Shown here piece by piece: positions 1 through 9,545 of a DNA stretch of 64,000 bases. The position numbers and the translations under genes are program-made. Positions within the stretch are counted from its first letter, which is position 1. Every line of letters begins with the position of its first letter. Origin of the DNA: Quatrionicoccus australiensis (GTDB taxonomy: Bacteria > Pseudomonadota > Gammaproteobacteria > Burkholderiales > Rhodocyclaceae); NCBI RefSeq assembly GCF_020510525.1, contig NZ_CP075188.1, positions 1,674,001 through 1,738,000 on the forward strand. The letters are read 5' to 3'. The notes below the pieces were generated by a model. The model saw only the letters and a list, made by a program, of their open reading frames with translations, was not told the origin of the DNA and ran no database searches.

Positions 1-720
1 GTCGACAATCTGGGGGTCGTCTATCCCAATGGGCAGCGCGCGCTCGACGGTTTGTCGTTGCAAGTGCAATCGGGCGAAGTGTTTGGTTTGCTTGGCGCCA
101 ACGGCGCCGGCAAGACCACGCTTATCAAGGTACTGGCCAGCCTGATGCGGCCGAGCAGGGGGACGGTGCGCGTGCTGGGGCTGGATCCTGGCGAGCAGCC
201 GGAAACGATCAAACGTCAGTTGGGCGTGGTACCCCAGGAGAACAACCTCGACGTGGATCTGGATGTGCGCGCCAACCTGGTTTTTCACTGCCGTTATTTC
301 GGCCTGCGCCGGGCCGATATCACGACGCGGGTCGCTCATTGGCTGGCGCAACTCGGCCTCACCGACAAGGCTGCTGCGGAAATCATGCACCTCTCGGGCG
401 GTACCAAGCGCAAGGTGATGCTGGCCAAGGCATTTCTCACCTCGCCCCGGCTGCTGGTCCTGGATGAGCCGACCAGCGGTCTCGACCCGGAAATCCGGGC
501 GAGCATCTGGCGGCATATCCGCGACTTTCGCGACGGCGGGGGCACGGTTTTCCTGTCCACCCATCACATGGAAGAGGCCGAGCGCCTGTGCGACCGGGTG
601 GCGTTGCTGCGCCAGGGCAGAATTGTCGCCTGCGATACGCCGACGGCGTTGGTGACCGGGCTGGGTGGTGGCCTGGAAGCCTTGTTTGAGGAAGCGGCAA
701 GCACGGAGGATGGGCGATGA
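1..720 (+). CDS. ABC transporter ATP-binding protein (5' end outside window)
   Basis: Nucleotide-binding subunit of an ABC-2 type exporter. The frame is open from base 1 and the residues before the first internal start (VVYPNGQRALDGLSL) match the usual N-terminus of such ATPases, so the true start lies upstream of the window. Visible motifs: Walker A GANGAGKTT, Q-loop (VVPQENNLD), signature LSGGTKRKV, Walker B LLVLDEPTSGLDP and the switch histidine in STHHMEEAE. The 3' end overlaps the permease start by 4 bases (ATGA), so the two are translationally coupled. The layout resembles NodI/CcmA-like exporters; the substrate is unknown. The following TonB receptor and heme-propeller genes are on the same strand with almost no gaps, which suggests one operon. 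Confidence 0.93.
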   Translation, partial: VDNLGVVYPNGQRALDGLSLQVQSGEVFGLLGANGAGKTTLIKVLASLMRPSRGTVRVLGLDPGEQPETIKRQLGVVPQENNLDVDLDVRANLVFHCRYFGLRRADITTRVAHWLAQLGLTDKAAAEIMHLSGGTKRKVMLAKAFLTSPRLLVLDEPTSGLDPEIRASIWRHIRDFRDGGGTVFLSTHHMEEAERLCDRVALLRQGRIVACDTPTALVTGLGGGLEALFEEAASTEDGR

Positions 721-1478
721 ATTTTGTCTGGGCCATGCTGGCCCGCAATTTCGCCGTCGAGTGCCGCTCGTTGCGGGTCAGCTTCACGCGCATGGTGCTG
801 CAACCGGCGATCTATCTCTTCGTATTCGGCTATGTCGTGGGGCGCATGCTGCCGGCAGGAAATTCCGGCAACTATGCAGCGGTAATGGCACCGGGGGTGG
901 TGGCGATTTCGCTGATGAGCGCGCCGTATCTGGTGGTCGGCAGTTCCATCCTGTCCGGCTTTTACTTCCGGACCATGGAAGCCTGGCTGCTCTCGCCGGT
1001 TGGCGTGCGCGCCCTGTTGCTGGCCCTGCTCGCCAGCGGCACGCTCTACGGCATGGCCAGCGCCGCCGTGGTGGTCGGCCTGATCTGGATCATCCTCGGC
1101 ATCGTCCCGGAAAACTGGCTGCTGATCGCCTATTTCTGCTTTTTCGGCTCGCTGCTATTTTCGTTGCTGGCGGTGGTGGTGTTGCTGGCACCGGCCACGC
1201 CAAAACAGGGGCAGGACATTTTTTCCCTGCTGATGATGCCGATGACTTTTTTCGGCTGTACCTTCTACTCCTTCGCCATGCTGATTCCGCCTTTCGACAG
1301 CGTGGCGCTGCTCTTGCCGACCACCTATCTCAGCGAGGGGCTGCGGGCGGCCTATGCGACCGGTGGTGGCAGTCTGCCGACCCACTGGGTGGTGGCGGGA
1401 CTGGCGGCGACCACCCTGCTTCTCGTGCCGCTGGCCGACTGGGTGGTGGCGCGCCGCCTGCGGAATTTCACCTGGTGA
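717..1478 (+). CDS. ABC-2 type transporter permease
   Basis: Inner-membrane partner of the preceding ATPase, 253 residues. It has an N-terminal amphipathic stretch and about six hydrophobic segments, typical of the ABC-2 (NodJ-like) permease family. Stretches such as YLFVFGYVVGRMLP near residue 36 and LMMPMTFFGCTFYS near residue 170 are characteristic of the family. The start ATG lies in the stop region of the ATPase gene and the stop TGA shares one base with the next start, so the order ATPase-permease-receptor is tightly coupled. The transported substrate cannot be read from the sequence. Confidence 0.92.
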   Translation: MNFVWAMLARNFAVECRSLRVSFTRMVLQPAIYLFVFGYVVGRMLPAGNSGNYAAVMAPGVVAISLMSAPYLVVGSSILSGFYFRTMEAWLLSPVGVRALLLALLASGTLYGMASAAVVVGLIWIILGIVPENWLLIAYFCFFGSLLFSLLAVVVLLAPATPKQGQDIFSLLMMPMTFFGCTFYSFAMLIPPFDSVALLLPTTYLSEGLRAAYATGGGSLPTHWVVAGLAATTLLLVPLADWVVARRLRNFTW

Positions 1479-3391
1479 TGCGGCGGGGCTGGTGCTTGGT
1501 CTTCCTGCTGGCGAGCTTGCCGGCGAGTGTGCTGGCGCAGGGCGAAAACACGGCCGAAACCGACGTCTCGGTTATCACCGCCGCCGACATCGCCCGCGAA
1601 AAGCCGGCCAGTCTGCTGGAGATGCTGAAGCGGCGGGTCGGGCTGGACGAGAACAACAGCGTCATCAGCATGCGCGGGGTGCGCGGGATTGCCGTGGTGG
1701 TCGATGGCTTCGTTTCTTCGGTCAGCGAGTTGTCGGCCTTGCGCCCGGAGCAGGTGGAGCGCATCGAAGTGTTGCGCGGGGCGGCGTCGGCGCGTTTCGG
1801 GGCTGAGGCGATGGGCGGGGCGATTGCGGTGACGACGCGGCGTGCCGGTGGTCGGCAGAATCCTGCGGTCAACCTGACGCAGGGGCTGGATTCTCGTGGC
1901 GGCAGCTATACCCGAGTGGGTGGCAGCGGCGAGCGCGCCGAACTGGCCTGGGCCTTGCTGGCGGAAAGCCGCGAGGACAAGGGCTTCCGCACCGTGCCGC
2001 GCTCGCCTTTTCCCTACCAGATCACGGTGGCCGACGAGCATGGCCGCGCTACTTCCGTCGACGGCAAGCTGGCCTGGAATGGCAGCGACTTTGCCAGTTC
2101 GTTGAACCTCAAGCACTCGGACAACCATTCGTTTTTCGGACGCCCGAACTGGGCCTTCGACTGGCAAACCGATACCGTGCGCAGTCAGTTTGCCTGGAAA
2201 ATGAACGAACGCTGGTCGCTGGAGGCCGCGCTGGGCGAAGACCGCAATGCCACGGCCGGCGTGCGGGATCGCGGTACTGGCATCGACGCCGCCGGTCTGG
2301 CGGCGGAGCAATGGCTAATCCAGGATACCCGCCAGCGCGAAGCCTCGGCGGCGCTGGCCTGGCAGGACGGTGGCTGGCAGGGACGGCTGGGCGGCAGCCT
2401 GATCGAACTGTCGGAACAATTCAGCGCCAGCGATTACGCCAGCCGCGCCCTGCGCACGCAGGCCGAGTCGCTGATCCGCAAGCAGGCGCTGTTTGCTGCC
2501 GGCGAAATGCCGTTGGGCGCCGGTCGTCTGGAACTGGGCCTGCGCCGTGACTGGCAACGCTATGTGTCGTCGCGCGTGCTCGATGCCGGCCCGCTCTGGC
2601 AGGAAACGCGCGGCGGTGGGGTGGTCAAGGCGGCGACCAGCCCGAAGATCGCGCTGTCCTGGCCGCTGGGCCAGACCCTTCGCCTGCGCGGCAGCCTGGG
2701 CAGCGGTTTCTCGCCGCCGCAGGCGACGCAGCTGTACAACGGTTTTGTCAGCGCCGGCTCGGTGACGCTGGCCAACCCGGCCCTGAAGCCGGAGCGCTCG
2801 ACCACCGCCGACCTCGCCCTGCTCGGCAACGTGGCGGGCGGCAACGGCGGCATCACCCTGTTCGCGACGCGCTGGCAGGACAAGATTGCCGTGCGCATCC
2901 TCGATTACGGTTCGCCGGTGGTGCAGCAGACGCAAAACGTCGGTGAGGTGTTGGCGCACGGACTGGAAACGCACTGGTCGCAGCCCTTGTTCGAGCGCTG
3001 GCAACTCGACGCCAATTACACCTACACCCGGACCCGCATCGTCCGCGATCAATCTGCGCCGCAACTGGTCGGCAACGCCCTGCCGGACATGCCCCGGCAC
3101 AAGGCAAATTTTGTCCTCAATTACGCGTCGACCGCAGGATTTTCCGCCCGCGCCAAATGGCGCCTGGTCGGCAGCGCCTACACCGACGAAGCCAATACCG
3201 TGGCCGATAGCCAGGGCTATCGCTGGAAAAAGGCGGCCTACGACGTGCTCGACCTGGCGGCAAGCTGGCGGGCCAAGGGCTGGGAAGCGACGCTGGCGCT
3301 GGACAACGTCTTCGACCGCGACTACGTCAGCGGGTTTTTCTGGCATGGCGAACCGCGCACCCTGCGCGGCGAATTCATTTTGCATTTTTGA
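1478..3391 (+). CDS. TonB-dependent outer-membrane receptor
   Basis: Energy-coupled outer-membrane transporter of about 637 residues. I chose the ATG at 1478, which overlaps the permease stop, because it gives a clean signal peptide (CLVFLLASLPASVLA, cleavage before QGEN). The frame is open further upstream, but that part runs antisense-like through the permease gene. The plug domain follows (EMLKRRVGLDENNSVISMRG; later VERIEVLRGAASARFGAEAM), then beta-barrel strands, ending in aromatic F (EFILHF), as expected for outer-membrane barrels. TonB-box candidates lie just after the signal peptide (ETDVSVITA). Co-occurrence with an ABC exporter and a secreted heme/propeller protein is unusual; ligand unknown. 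Confidence 0.92.
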   Translation: MRRGWCLVFLLASLPASVLAQGENTAETDVSVITAADIAREKPASLLEMLKRRVGLDENNSVISMRGVRGIAVVVDGFVSSVSELSALRPEQVERIEVLRGAASARFGAEAMGGAIAVTTRRAGGRQNPAVNLTQGLDSRGGSYTRVGGSGERAELAWALLAESREDKGFRTVPRSPFPYQITVADEHGRATSVDGKLAWNGSDFASSLNLKHSDNHSFFGRPNWAFDWQTDTVRSQFAWKMNERWSLEAALGEDRNATAGVRDRGTGIDAAGLAAEQWLIQDTRQREASAALAWQDGGWQGRLGGSLIELSEQFSASDYASRALRTQAESLIRKQALFAAGEMPLGAGRLELGLRRDWQRYVSSRVLDAGPLWQETRGGGVVKAATSPKIALSWPLGQTLRLRGSLGSGFSPPQATQLYNGFVSAGSVTLANPALKPERSTTADLALLGNVAGGNGGITLFATRWQDKIAVRILDYGSPVVQQTQNVGEVLAHGLETHWSQPLFERWQLDANYTYTRTRIVRDQSAPQLVGNALPDMPRHKANFVLNYASTAGFSARAKWRLVGSAYTDEANTVADSQGYRWKKAAYDVLDLAASWRAKGWEATLALDNVFDRDYVSGFFWHGEPRTLRGEFILHF

Positions 3392-3408
3392 TTGGCAAGG
3401 AGTGCTGC

Positions 3409-4758
3409 GTGCGCAAACAAGCGATTTTCCCCGTTCTCTTCGGCCTGGCCGTACTGCTGGCGACGCCGGCCCAGGCTTGCCGGCCTTTCGGCTCCTACCA
3501 GCTGGTGGAAGACAAAACCGGCGGCATCTGGTTCACCGAGGGCGACAACAACGCCGTGTCGCGGCTGGCGCCGGACGGCAGCGTCAAGGCCTATCAACTG
3601 CCGACCAAGAACGCCGAACCCAGCGCCCTGGCGCTGGATCGCCGCGGCAACATCTGGTTCGTCGAGATGGAGGGCGGCAAGATCGGCCGTCTGGCGCCTG
3701 ATGGGCGCATCCAGGAATTTCCCACGCGTGACGGCCATCCCGGCATGGTCGCCGTCGACCGCCGGGGCGAAGCGTGGTTCACGCAGATGTCCGGGCACGA
3801 GAATGACAGCGACGAACACGCCGGTCACGGCAGCGCGATGCTCGCCAAGGTCGGCCGCATCGACCGCCAGGGCACGATGCACGATTCCCCCTTGCGCGAT
3901 GGCTGGCCGACCTCGCTGGCCTTCGATCATCAGGATCGCGCCTGGGTGACCATCCTGGTGCCAGGGCGCAACGGTGCCCAGCCCAAAGGCCAACTGGCGA
4001 CGCTTTCCCGCGACGGTCAATGGACCACCGTGGCGGCGTGGGAAAACAGTTGCCCGAGCAACCTGACGCCGGTCGCCGGCGGCCTCGCCTTCTCCGACCA
4101 CTGCCGCTTCGTACTCGGCCGGATTGCGGCCGATGGCAGCGTCAGCGAACAGAAGCTGCCCGACGCCACCTACATCCAGCAAATGTCGGCGGCGCCGGAC
4201 GGCGTGCTGTGGTTCTCCGGCGACCAGCGCGGTCGCCTCGGGCGCATCGCCCCGGATGGCGCTGTCGCTTACCTGCCCGAACGGCCCGCCAGCGACGATC
4301 AGGTGATGGCCGTCAAGGTGCTGCGCAACGGTGACGTGGTGTTTTCCGAGTTCTACAACTACAACATCAACCGCCGGAAAACGAGTGGCGAGTACATCGA
4401 GCACCTGGTGAATATCGAAGAACGCCAGGGTAGTCGCGAAGTGCGCGACGGTGAAGTCTGCTACGTGCAGTTCGCCGCGCGTATCGCCGGCAAGGCGGAG
4501 ATGGACAAGAAACGCGCCGAGGAAGTCCGCAGCGGCCAGTTCAAACCCGACGGTGCCGGCACGGAAAAACTGGTCGAACAGAAGTGCCTGGCCTGCCACG
4601 ACGCCCGCCGCCTCCTGCTGTCGCGGCGCAGCGACTGGACGCCGAGCCTGACCCGTATGCACAGCTATCGCCAGCTACGCGGTGTCGCCCCGCTGACACC
4701 AGAGGAAACGACGCGGCTGGTGCGCTATTTCAACGCGTATTACGGACTCGGGCATTAG
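3409..4758 (+). CDS. Secreted virginiamycin-B-lyase-like beta-propeller with C-terminal heme-c motif
   Basis: About 449 residues from a GTG start at 3409, preceded by AAGGAG at good spacing. The signal peptide is FPVLFGLAVLLATPAQA. The body carries repeated blades such as GGIWFTEGDNNAVSRL, GNIWFVEMEGGKIGRL and GVLWFSGDQRGRLGRI, typical of the Vgb/streptogramin-lyase fold. The last 70 residues carry CLACH (CxxCH) followed by a helical LTPEETTRLVRYFNAYYG segment, like a small cytochrome c. So it is probably a periplasmic redox or binding protein rather than an antibiotic lyase. It directly follows the TonB receptor (17-bp gap) and likely shares its operon. The propeller-cytochrome combination recalls PQQ/alcohol-oxidation accessory proteins, but no enzyme gene is visible here. 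Confidence 0.82.
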   Translation: MRKQAIFPVLFGLAVLLATPAQACRPFGSYQLVEDKTGGIWFTEGDNNAVSRLAPDGSVKAYQLPTKNAEPSALALDRRGNIWFVEMEGGKIGRLAPDGRIQEFPTRDGHPGMVAVDRRGEAWFTQMSGHENDSDEHAGHGSAMLAKVGRIDRQGTMHDSPLRDGWPTSLAFDHQDRAWVTILVPGRNGAQPKGQLATLSRDGQWTTVAAWENSCPSNLTPVAGGLAFSDHCRFVLGRIAADGSVSEQKLPDATYIQQMSAAPDGVLWFSGDQRGRLGRIAPDGAVAYLPERPASDDQVMAVKVLRNGDVVFSEFYNYNINRRKTSGEYIEHLVNIEERQGSREVRDGEVCYVQFAARIAGKAEMDKKRAEEVRSGQFKPDGAGTEKLVEQKCLACHDARRLLLSRRSDWTPSLTRMHSYRQLRGVAPLTPEETTRLVRYFNAYYGLGH

Positions 4759-4942
4759 GCGGCACTGTGTCGGAATGCCGGCGGGGAGGTTGGTTGCAGC
4801 AAGTGCGTTGCAGCCGTGGATGGAAGCGATGTGCTTCTGCTGCTGCAGAGAAAACAAGTCGATACATGGCCAAAAATCCGCTGGACGGACGCTCCAGCGC
4901 TTGTTATTAGTATTCCTTTGGGATGACAGAGTCAGGTTGACC

Positions 4943-7600
4943 ATGGAACATACCGGCATGCAGATCGCCCGCCTGGCGCCGGCCGAAGCGCTGGCGGCGC
5001 TCGATAGCAGCACTGCGGGACTGAGTAGCAGTGAAGCGCTGCGCCGCCTCGGCGAGTTCGGCGCCAACCGGGTTGCCGCCGCGGCGCGCCAGCCGGCCTG
5101 GCTGAGTCTGCTTGGCGAGTTCATCCATTTCTTCGCGTTGATCCTGTGGCTGGCCGCCGGGCTGGCTTTCACCGCCGCCTGGATGCAGCCGGGCGAAGGC
5201 ATGTTCGAGCTTGGCCTGGCCATCGTCGGCGTGATCCTGATCAACGGCGGCTTTTCCTTCTGGCAGAGCTATCGCGCCGAGCAGGCGCTGGCCGCGCTGG
5301 AAAAGCTGCTGCCGCAGCAGGTCAAGGTACGGCGCGACGGGCGCGAGCAGGACATTGCCGCCGACCAACTGGTGCCTGGCGACATTTTACTGCTCGCCGA
5401 AGGCGCCAAGGTGCCCGCCGATTGTCGGCTGATCGAAAGCTGGAGCCTGCGTGTCAATCTCGCGACGCTGACCGGCGAAACCTATCCCAAGGTGCGCAGC
5501 GAAGCGGCCGAACCGGCCGGTGCCGTCGATCCGCTGGCCGCGCACTGCCTGCTGCTGGCCGGCACGCTGGTTGTTTCCGGCGAGGGCAGCGCCGTGGTGT
5601 ACGCCACCGGCATGCGCACCGAGTTCGGCCATATCGCGCACCTGACGCAAAGCACGGGCGACACCGAATCGCCGCTGCAGGCCGAGATCCGCCGTGTCTC
5701 CCGCCTGCTGGCGCTGCTCGCGCTCGGCCTCGGTGTCGTCTTCTTTGCGCTCGGTCAGGCGATCGGCCTCAATTTCTGGGTCAATCTGATGTTCGCCATC
5801 GGCATCATCGTCGCCAATGTGCCGGAGGGCCTGCTGCCGACGGTGACCCTGTCGCTCGCGCTGGCGACGCAGCGCATGGCGAAGCGCAATGCGCTGGTCC
5901 GCCATCTGCCGGCGGTCGAGACCATGGGCTGCGCGACGGTGATCCTGACCGACAAGACCGGCACCCTGACGCAGAACCGCATGGCGGTGCGCGAGTGGTT
6001 TGCCGGCGGCCGTCACCATCTCGCCGCCGAACACTGGCCGGCAGCGCGCGAACCGCATCTGCGCGCCGTCGCCCGTTTTTGCCATAGCCTCAAGTTTACC
6101 GACGGCCAGCCGAGCGGCGATCCGATGGAAGTCGCGCTCTGGCAGTTTGCCGGCGAGTTGCCGATGGACTGGACTTTCGCCGGCGAGATCGCCTTCGACG
6201 CCGAGCGGCGCCGGATGTCGGTCTATAGCCGTGCCGCCGACGGCAGCGGCGTGCTGCTCTGCAAGGGCGCGCCGGAGAACGTGCTGCCGCTATGCACGAC
6301 CTGGCTGGCCGGCAATACCTCGCGCCCCTTCGATGCCGAAGCGCGCGAAGCCTACCGCGTTGCGCACGAAGACCTGGCCAGCCGCGGCTTGCGCGTGCTC
6401 GCCTGTGCCTGGAAACCGCTGGCGGTCGACGCCGCTGCAGACGAAGAAAACCTCGCGCTGTGCGGCCTGATCGCGCTCGAAGACCCGCTCCGGCCCGACG
6501 TGCGCGAAGCGGTCGGGCGCTGCCACACGGCCGGGCTGCGCGTCATCATGGTCACCGGCGACCACCCGACGACCGGCCTGGCGCTCGGCCGCGAGGCCGA
6601 CCTGATTCGCGGCGCAACCCCGCGCGTGCTGACCGGCGACGAAGTACGCCGGATGAGTGCTGCCGAATTGCAGATCGCGCTCGATGCGCCGGAAGTCCTC
6701 TTCGCCCGCGTCAGCGCCGAGCAGAAGATGCTGATCGTGCAGGCCCTGCAGGCCAAGGGCGAGATCGTCGCGGTCACCGGCGATGGCGTGAACGATGCCC
6801 CGGCCCTGCGCCTGGCCGACATCGGCATCGCCATGGGGCTTTCGGGCACCGACGTGGCGCGCGAGGCGGCCGACATCGTGCTGCTCGACGACCACTTCGG
6901 CACCATCGTCAATGCCATCGAGGAGGGGCGGGCGGTCTATGAAAACATCCGCAAGTTCATCACCTACATCCTCACCTCGAACATCCCGGAGCTGGTTCCC
7001 TACCTCGCCTTCGTGCTTTTCCGCATCCCGCTGCCGCTGACCGTGATCCAGATCCTCGCCGTCGATCTCGGCACCGACATGCTGCCGGCCATCGCGCTCG
7101 GCGCCGAAAAGCCGTCGCCCGACATCATGCAGCGCCCGCCGCGACCGCGCGGCGAACGCCTGCTCTCGGGCGGCCTGCTCGCCCGCGCCTACCTCTTCCT
7201 CGGCCCGCTCGAAGCGCTTGGCGCACTCGCCACCTTCTTCTTCGTGCTGCACGGCTTCGGCTGGCAATATGGCGAAACGCTGGCAATCGGCGATCCGCGC
7301 TACCTGCAGGCGACTGCCGCCTGCCTGATGGCCATCGTGCTGGCGCAGATGGTCAATGTCTTCGTCTGCCGCCACCCGCGCCTGCCGGCCTGGCATTTCC
7401 CGCTCTTCGAAAACCGCTGGCTGCTCGCCGGCCTGGCCAGCGAAGTGATGCTGATGGCGGTGATTCTCTACACGCCCTGGGGCAACAGCCTGTTCGGCAC
7501 GGCGCCCTTGCCGCTGGCGGTGTTCCTCTACGCCTTGCCGTTTGCGCTCTTCCTCGGGCTGGCCGAAGAGGCGCGCAAGTGGGGCGTGCAGCGGCGTTGA
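4943..7600 (+). CDS. P-type cation ATPase, Na+/K+-ATPase-like (type II)
   Basis: Membrane cation pump of 885 residues from the ATG at 4943 (the frame is open further upstream, but without family similarity). It has the phosphorylation motif DKTGTLTQNRM, the hinge TGDGVNDAPAL, and the M4 motif NVPEGLLPTVT, which is close to the NVPEGLLATVT of animal Na,K-ATPase alpha chains. The stretch TSNIPELVPYL followed by DLGTDMLPAIALGAE is also of IIC type. The actuator loop reads LTGET instead of the usual TGES. There is no beta-subunit gene nearby. About 184 bases separate it from the heme-propeller gene, so it is probably a separate transcription unit. Ion specificity is not settled by motifs alone. 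Confidence 0.9.
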   Translation: MEHTGMQIARLAPAEALAALDSSTAGLSSSEALRRLGEFGANRVAAAARQPAWLSLLGEFIHFFALILWLAAGLAFTAAWMQPGEGMFELGLAIVGVILINGGFSFWQSYRAEQALAALEKLLPQQVKVRRDGREQDIAADQLVPGDILLLAEGAKVPADCRLIESWSLRVNLATLTGETYPKVRSEAAEPAGAVDPLAAHCLLLAGTLVVSGEGSAVVYATGMRTEFGHIAHLTQSTGDTESPLQAEIRRVSRLLALLALGLGVVFFALGQAIGLNFWVNLMFAIGIIVANVPEGLLPTVTLSLALATQRMAKRNALVRHLPAVETMGCATVILTDKTGTLTQNRMAVREWFAGGRHHLAAEHWPAAREPHLRAVARFCHSLKFTDGQPSGDPMEVALWQFAGELPMDWTFAGEIAFDAERRRMSVYSRAADGSGVLLCKGAPENVLPLCTTWLAGNTSRPFDAEAREAYRVAHEDLASRGLRVLACAWKPLAVDAAADEENLALCGLIALEDPLRPDVREAVGRCHTAGLRVIMVTGDHPTTGLALGREADLIRGATPRVLTGDEVRRMSAAELQIALDAPEVLFARVSAEQKMLIVQALQAKGEIVAVTGDGVNDAPALRLADIGIAMGLSGTDVAREAADIVLLDDHFGTIVNAIEEGRAVYENIRKFITYILTSNIPELVPYLAFVLFRIPLPLTVIQILAVDLGTDMLPAIALGAEKPSPDIMQRPPRPRGERLLSGGLLARAYLFLGPLEALGALATFFFVLHGFGWQYGETLAIGDPRYLQATAACLMAIVLAQMVNVFVCRHPRLPAWHFPLFENRWLLAGLASEVMLMAVILYTPWGNSLFGTAPLPLAVFLYALPFALFLGLAEEARKWGVQRR

Positions 7601-7612
7601 GCGCCGCGCTAT

Positions 7613-9469
7613 TCAGAACAGAGGTTCCTGCTTGTCGTCGATGGCTGGCCGCGCTTTGGCTACAGGTTTGGTCGGCAGCTTGATGCTGGCTCCCCACTGT
7701 AGCGCCCCCGTCGAACGCCACAGTTCGAGATGGTTTTGGCGGTACGCGTAGGCTTCTTCGTCGCCACCCACGGTGATATAGCCAGGGTTTTTCGTCGCGG
7801 GTCTTTTCGGGTTCGCAGCGTGCAGCATTTTCCATACTTTGGGATAGCGGGCGGCGGTGGCTTGCAGTGCTGTCTCCGCCTCTGCGCGCCGGCCGGCGGC
7901 GAAGAAGGCGAGGATGCGGCCGTATTCCGTGGAAGCGAAATCATTCGGATAACGGGCAGCGATGCTGATTGCCTCATCGGCCAGACCGGCGGTCACCAAG
8001 GTGTGGATCAGAATTTCCCGCAATCCGGTGTTGTCGGTGGGGTTGGCGATATTGACGCTCCAGCGCATTAGATCGAGCGTTTCCGCCGGGTGTGCCTCGG
8101 TAAATTCTTCAACGTAATAGCTGACCAGCGTCAGCAACGGCCGGTTGTCGAGAAAGCCCCAGGGCAGTTCATGCTTCTGCACCTTGAGGCGGCCGAGTAC
8201 GACCCGCCGCAGGGCTTCACCTCGCTCCAGCACTTGTCGGCGAAGGGCATCGCCGCTGCCGGGCAGGTTCTCCGGCAGGGCGTCGATCATTTCCGAGACG
8301 TCGCGCAGAATCCGGAAGGACTGGCCGGCCAGTGGCTCTTCGCCGAGAAAGAGGAGGGCGCTGTCCATGTCGCCATCCTCAACGAGATCGATCCAGTCGA
8401 GTTCGAGTTCGGCGATGTCTTTTTTCGCTGTCAGTTCGTCACCGCCACTCAGTCGGTAGTGGCTGGCCGGTTCCGGCCAGCGTCTGATTGCTTCGGCCAG
8501 CATCGCTTGTGGGCCCCGGCCGAGCGGTAGGGTACGCAACAGGCTGGCATCGCTGCCATCGGCCAGATCGTGCAGCAGTTCGATCAGGTCGCTGTGATCG
8601 TAGTCGGGGTCGCGGCTGAGGCGCGCCGCCCAGAATTTTGCGCGGGCCTGTGCCTCGGTGCGGCGGCCTTCCGACATCAACACCAGCACTTCCAGGTGCG
8701 ACAGCGCCGGATCGTTCGGCGTCAGCCGTTGCGCCTCGCGAAAGGCTGACCAGGCTTCTGTGTAATCGCCGCGGTCGCTGTGTACGGTTGTCTGACGCTG
8801 CCAGCCGGTTGAAGCCAGCGCCTTGTCCGGTGCGGCTTTCAGCGCATCGATGAATTTCTGTTTCTTGCGCGGCGCATTGGTTTCCAGGTAGGCGTTGAGC
8901 AGCGTATCCGCCGCCAGTTCGGCCCGACCATCGAGCTGCTCGATATGGACAAACAGCTTTTCGAGCAGCGTCACGGCCTTTTTCTCATGCCCCTCGTCGA
9001 TCCAGCTACTGGCGACCAGGGCCAGTGATTCGGGATGCAGTTCGAGCAGCGGCAGCTCGGCCAGTTTCTTCGCCGGCATCAGCCCCAGTACCTCGGCTAG
9101 CATCAATTCTTCGGAAATGCCCAGTGCTGGGGTGTCGACCGCCGCACAGCACTGTTTGAACTTTTTGCCCGAACCGCACAGGCAGGGCGCATTGCGCTCC
9201 GGTTTGGCCTGTTTTTTCGGGCGGAAACGGTTTTCCGGGAGCGGCGTCGCATTCCAGATTTCCAGCGCGACCAGGGTTGCGATACCGCGCAACATTTCCG
9301 GCGACTGCTGTTGTTTCGGCATGCCGCCGGCGGTCAGCAAGCGGGGCAGCATGCCTTCCATGCGCAGTCGAAATTCGGCGAAGGAGATGCCTTCGAGGAT
9401 TTGCCGGGCGGAAGAGTGGCAGATGATGTCCAGGGTTTCCTGCCAGTCGAGTTGGTCCAGTACGCTCAT
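7613..9469 (-). CDS. SEC-C motif, TPR-like repeat protein
   Basis: 618-residue cytoplasmic protein of unknown role. Near residue 94 it has a SEC-C zinc motif (APCLCGSGKKFKQCC), the metal-binding tail seen in SecA and many uncharacterised proteins. The rest is helical and looks like degenerate TPR repeats (for example GDYTEAWSAFREAQRLTPND near residue 235). The start MSVLDQLDW has no competing upstream ATG. It lies 76 bases downstream of the DUF4276 gene on the same strand and may be co-transcribed with that ATPase/TOPRIM-like pair. Function not recognised. Confidence 0.8.
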   Translation of the reverse strand: MSVLDQLDWQETLDIICHSSARQILEGISFAEFRLRMEGMLPRLLTAGGMPKQQQSPEMLRGIATLVALEIWNATPLPENRFRPKKQAKPERNAPCLCGSGKKFKQCCAAVDTPALGISEELMLAEVLGLMPAKKLAELPLLELHPESLALVASSWIDEGHEKKAVTLLEKLFVHIEQLDGRAELAADTLLNAYLETNAPRKKQKFIDALKAAPDKALASTGWQRQTTVHSDRGDYTEAWSAFREAQRLTPNDPALSHLEVLVLMSEGRRTEAQARAKFWAARLSRDPDYDHSDLIELLHDLADGSDASLLRTLPLGRGPQAMLAEAIRRWPEPASHYRLSGGDELTAKKDIAELELDWIDLVEDGDMDSALLFLGEEPLAGQSFRILRDVSEMIDALPENLPGSGDALRRQVLERGEALRRVVLGRLKVQKHELPWGFLDNRPLLTLVSYYVEEFTEAHPAETLDLMRWSVNIANPTDNTGLREILIHTLVTAGLADEAISIAARYPNDFASTEYGRILAFFAAGRRAEAETALQATAARYPKVWKMLHAANPKRPATKNPGYITVGGDEEAYAYRQNHLELWRSTGALQWGASIKLPTKPVAKARPAIDDKQEPLF

Positions 9470-9545
9470 GTCGTTTTATCGATCAGTGAGTTGAAAGAAT
9501 CGGGGGTTGGTCCGGCAGCATCAGTTTTTTCTGGATGTCCGGTAG

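Noticed and set aside
665..1477. An open frame runs into the TonB receptor frame from 665
   Set aside because: It overlaps the ABC permease and has no similarity to receptors; the real receptor starts at 1478 with a signal peptide.
4759..4942. Possible N-terminal extension of the P-type ATPase
   Set aside because: The extension has no family similarity; the ATG at 4943 gives the usual length.
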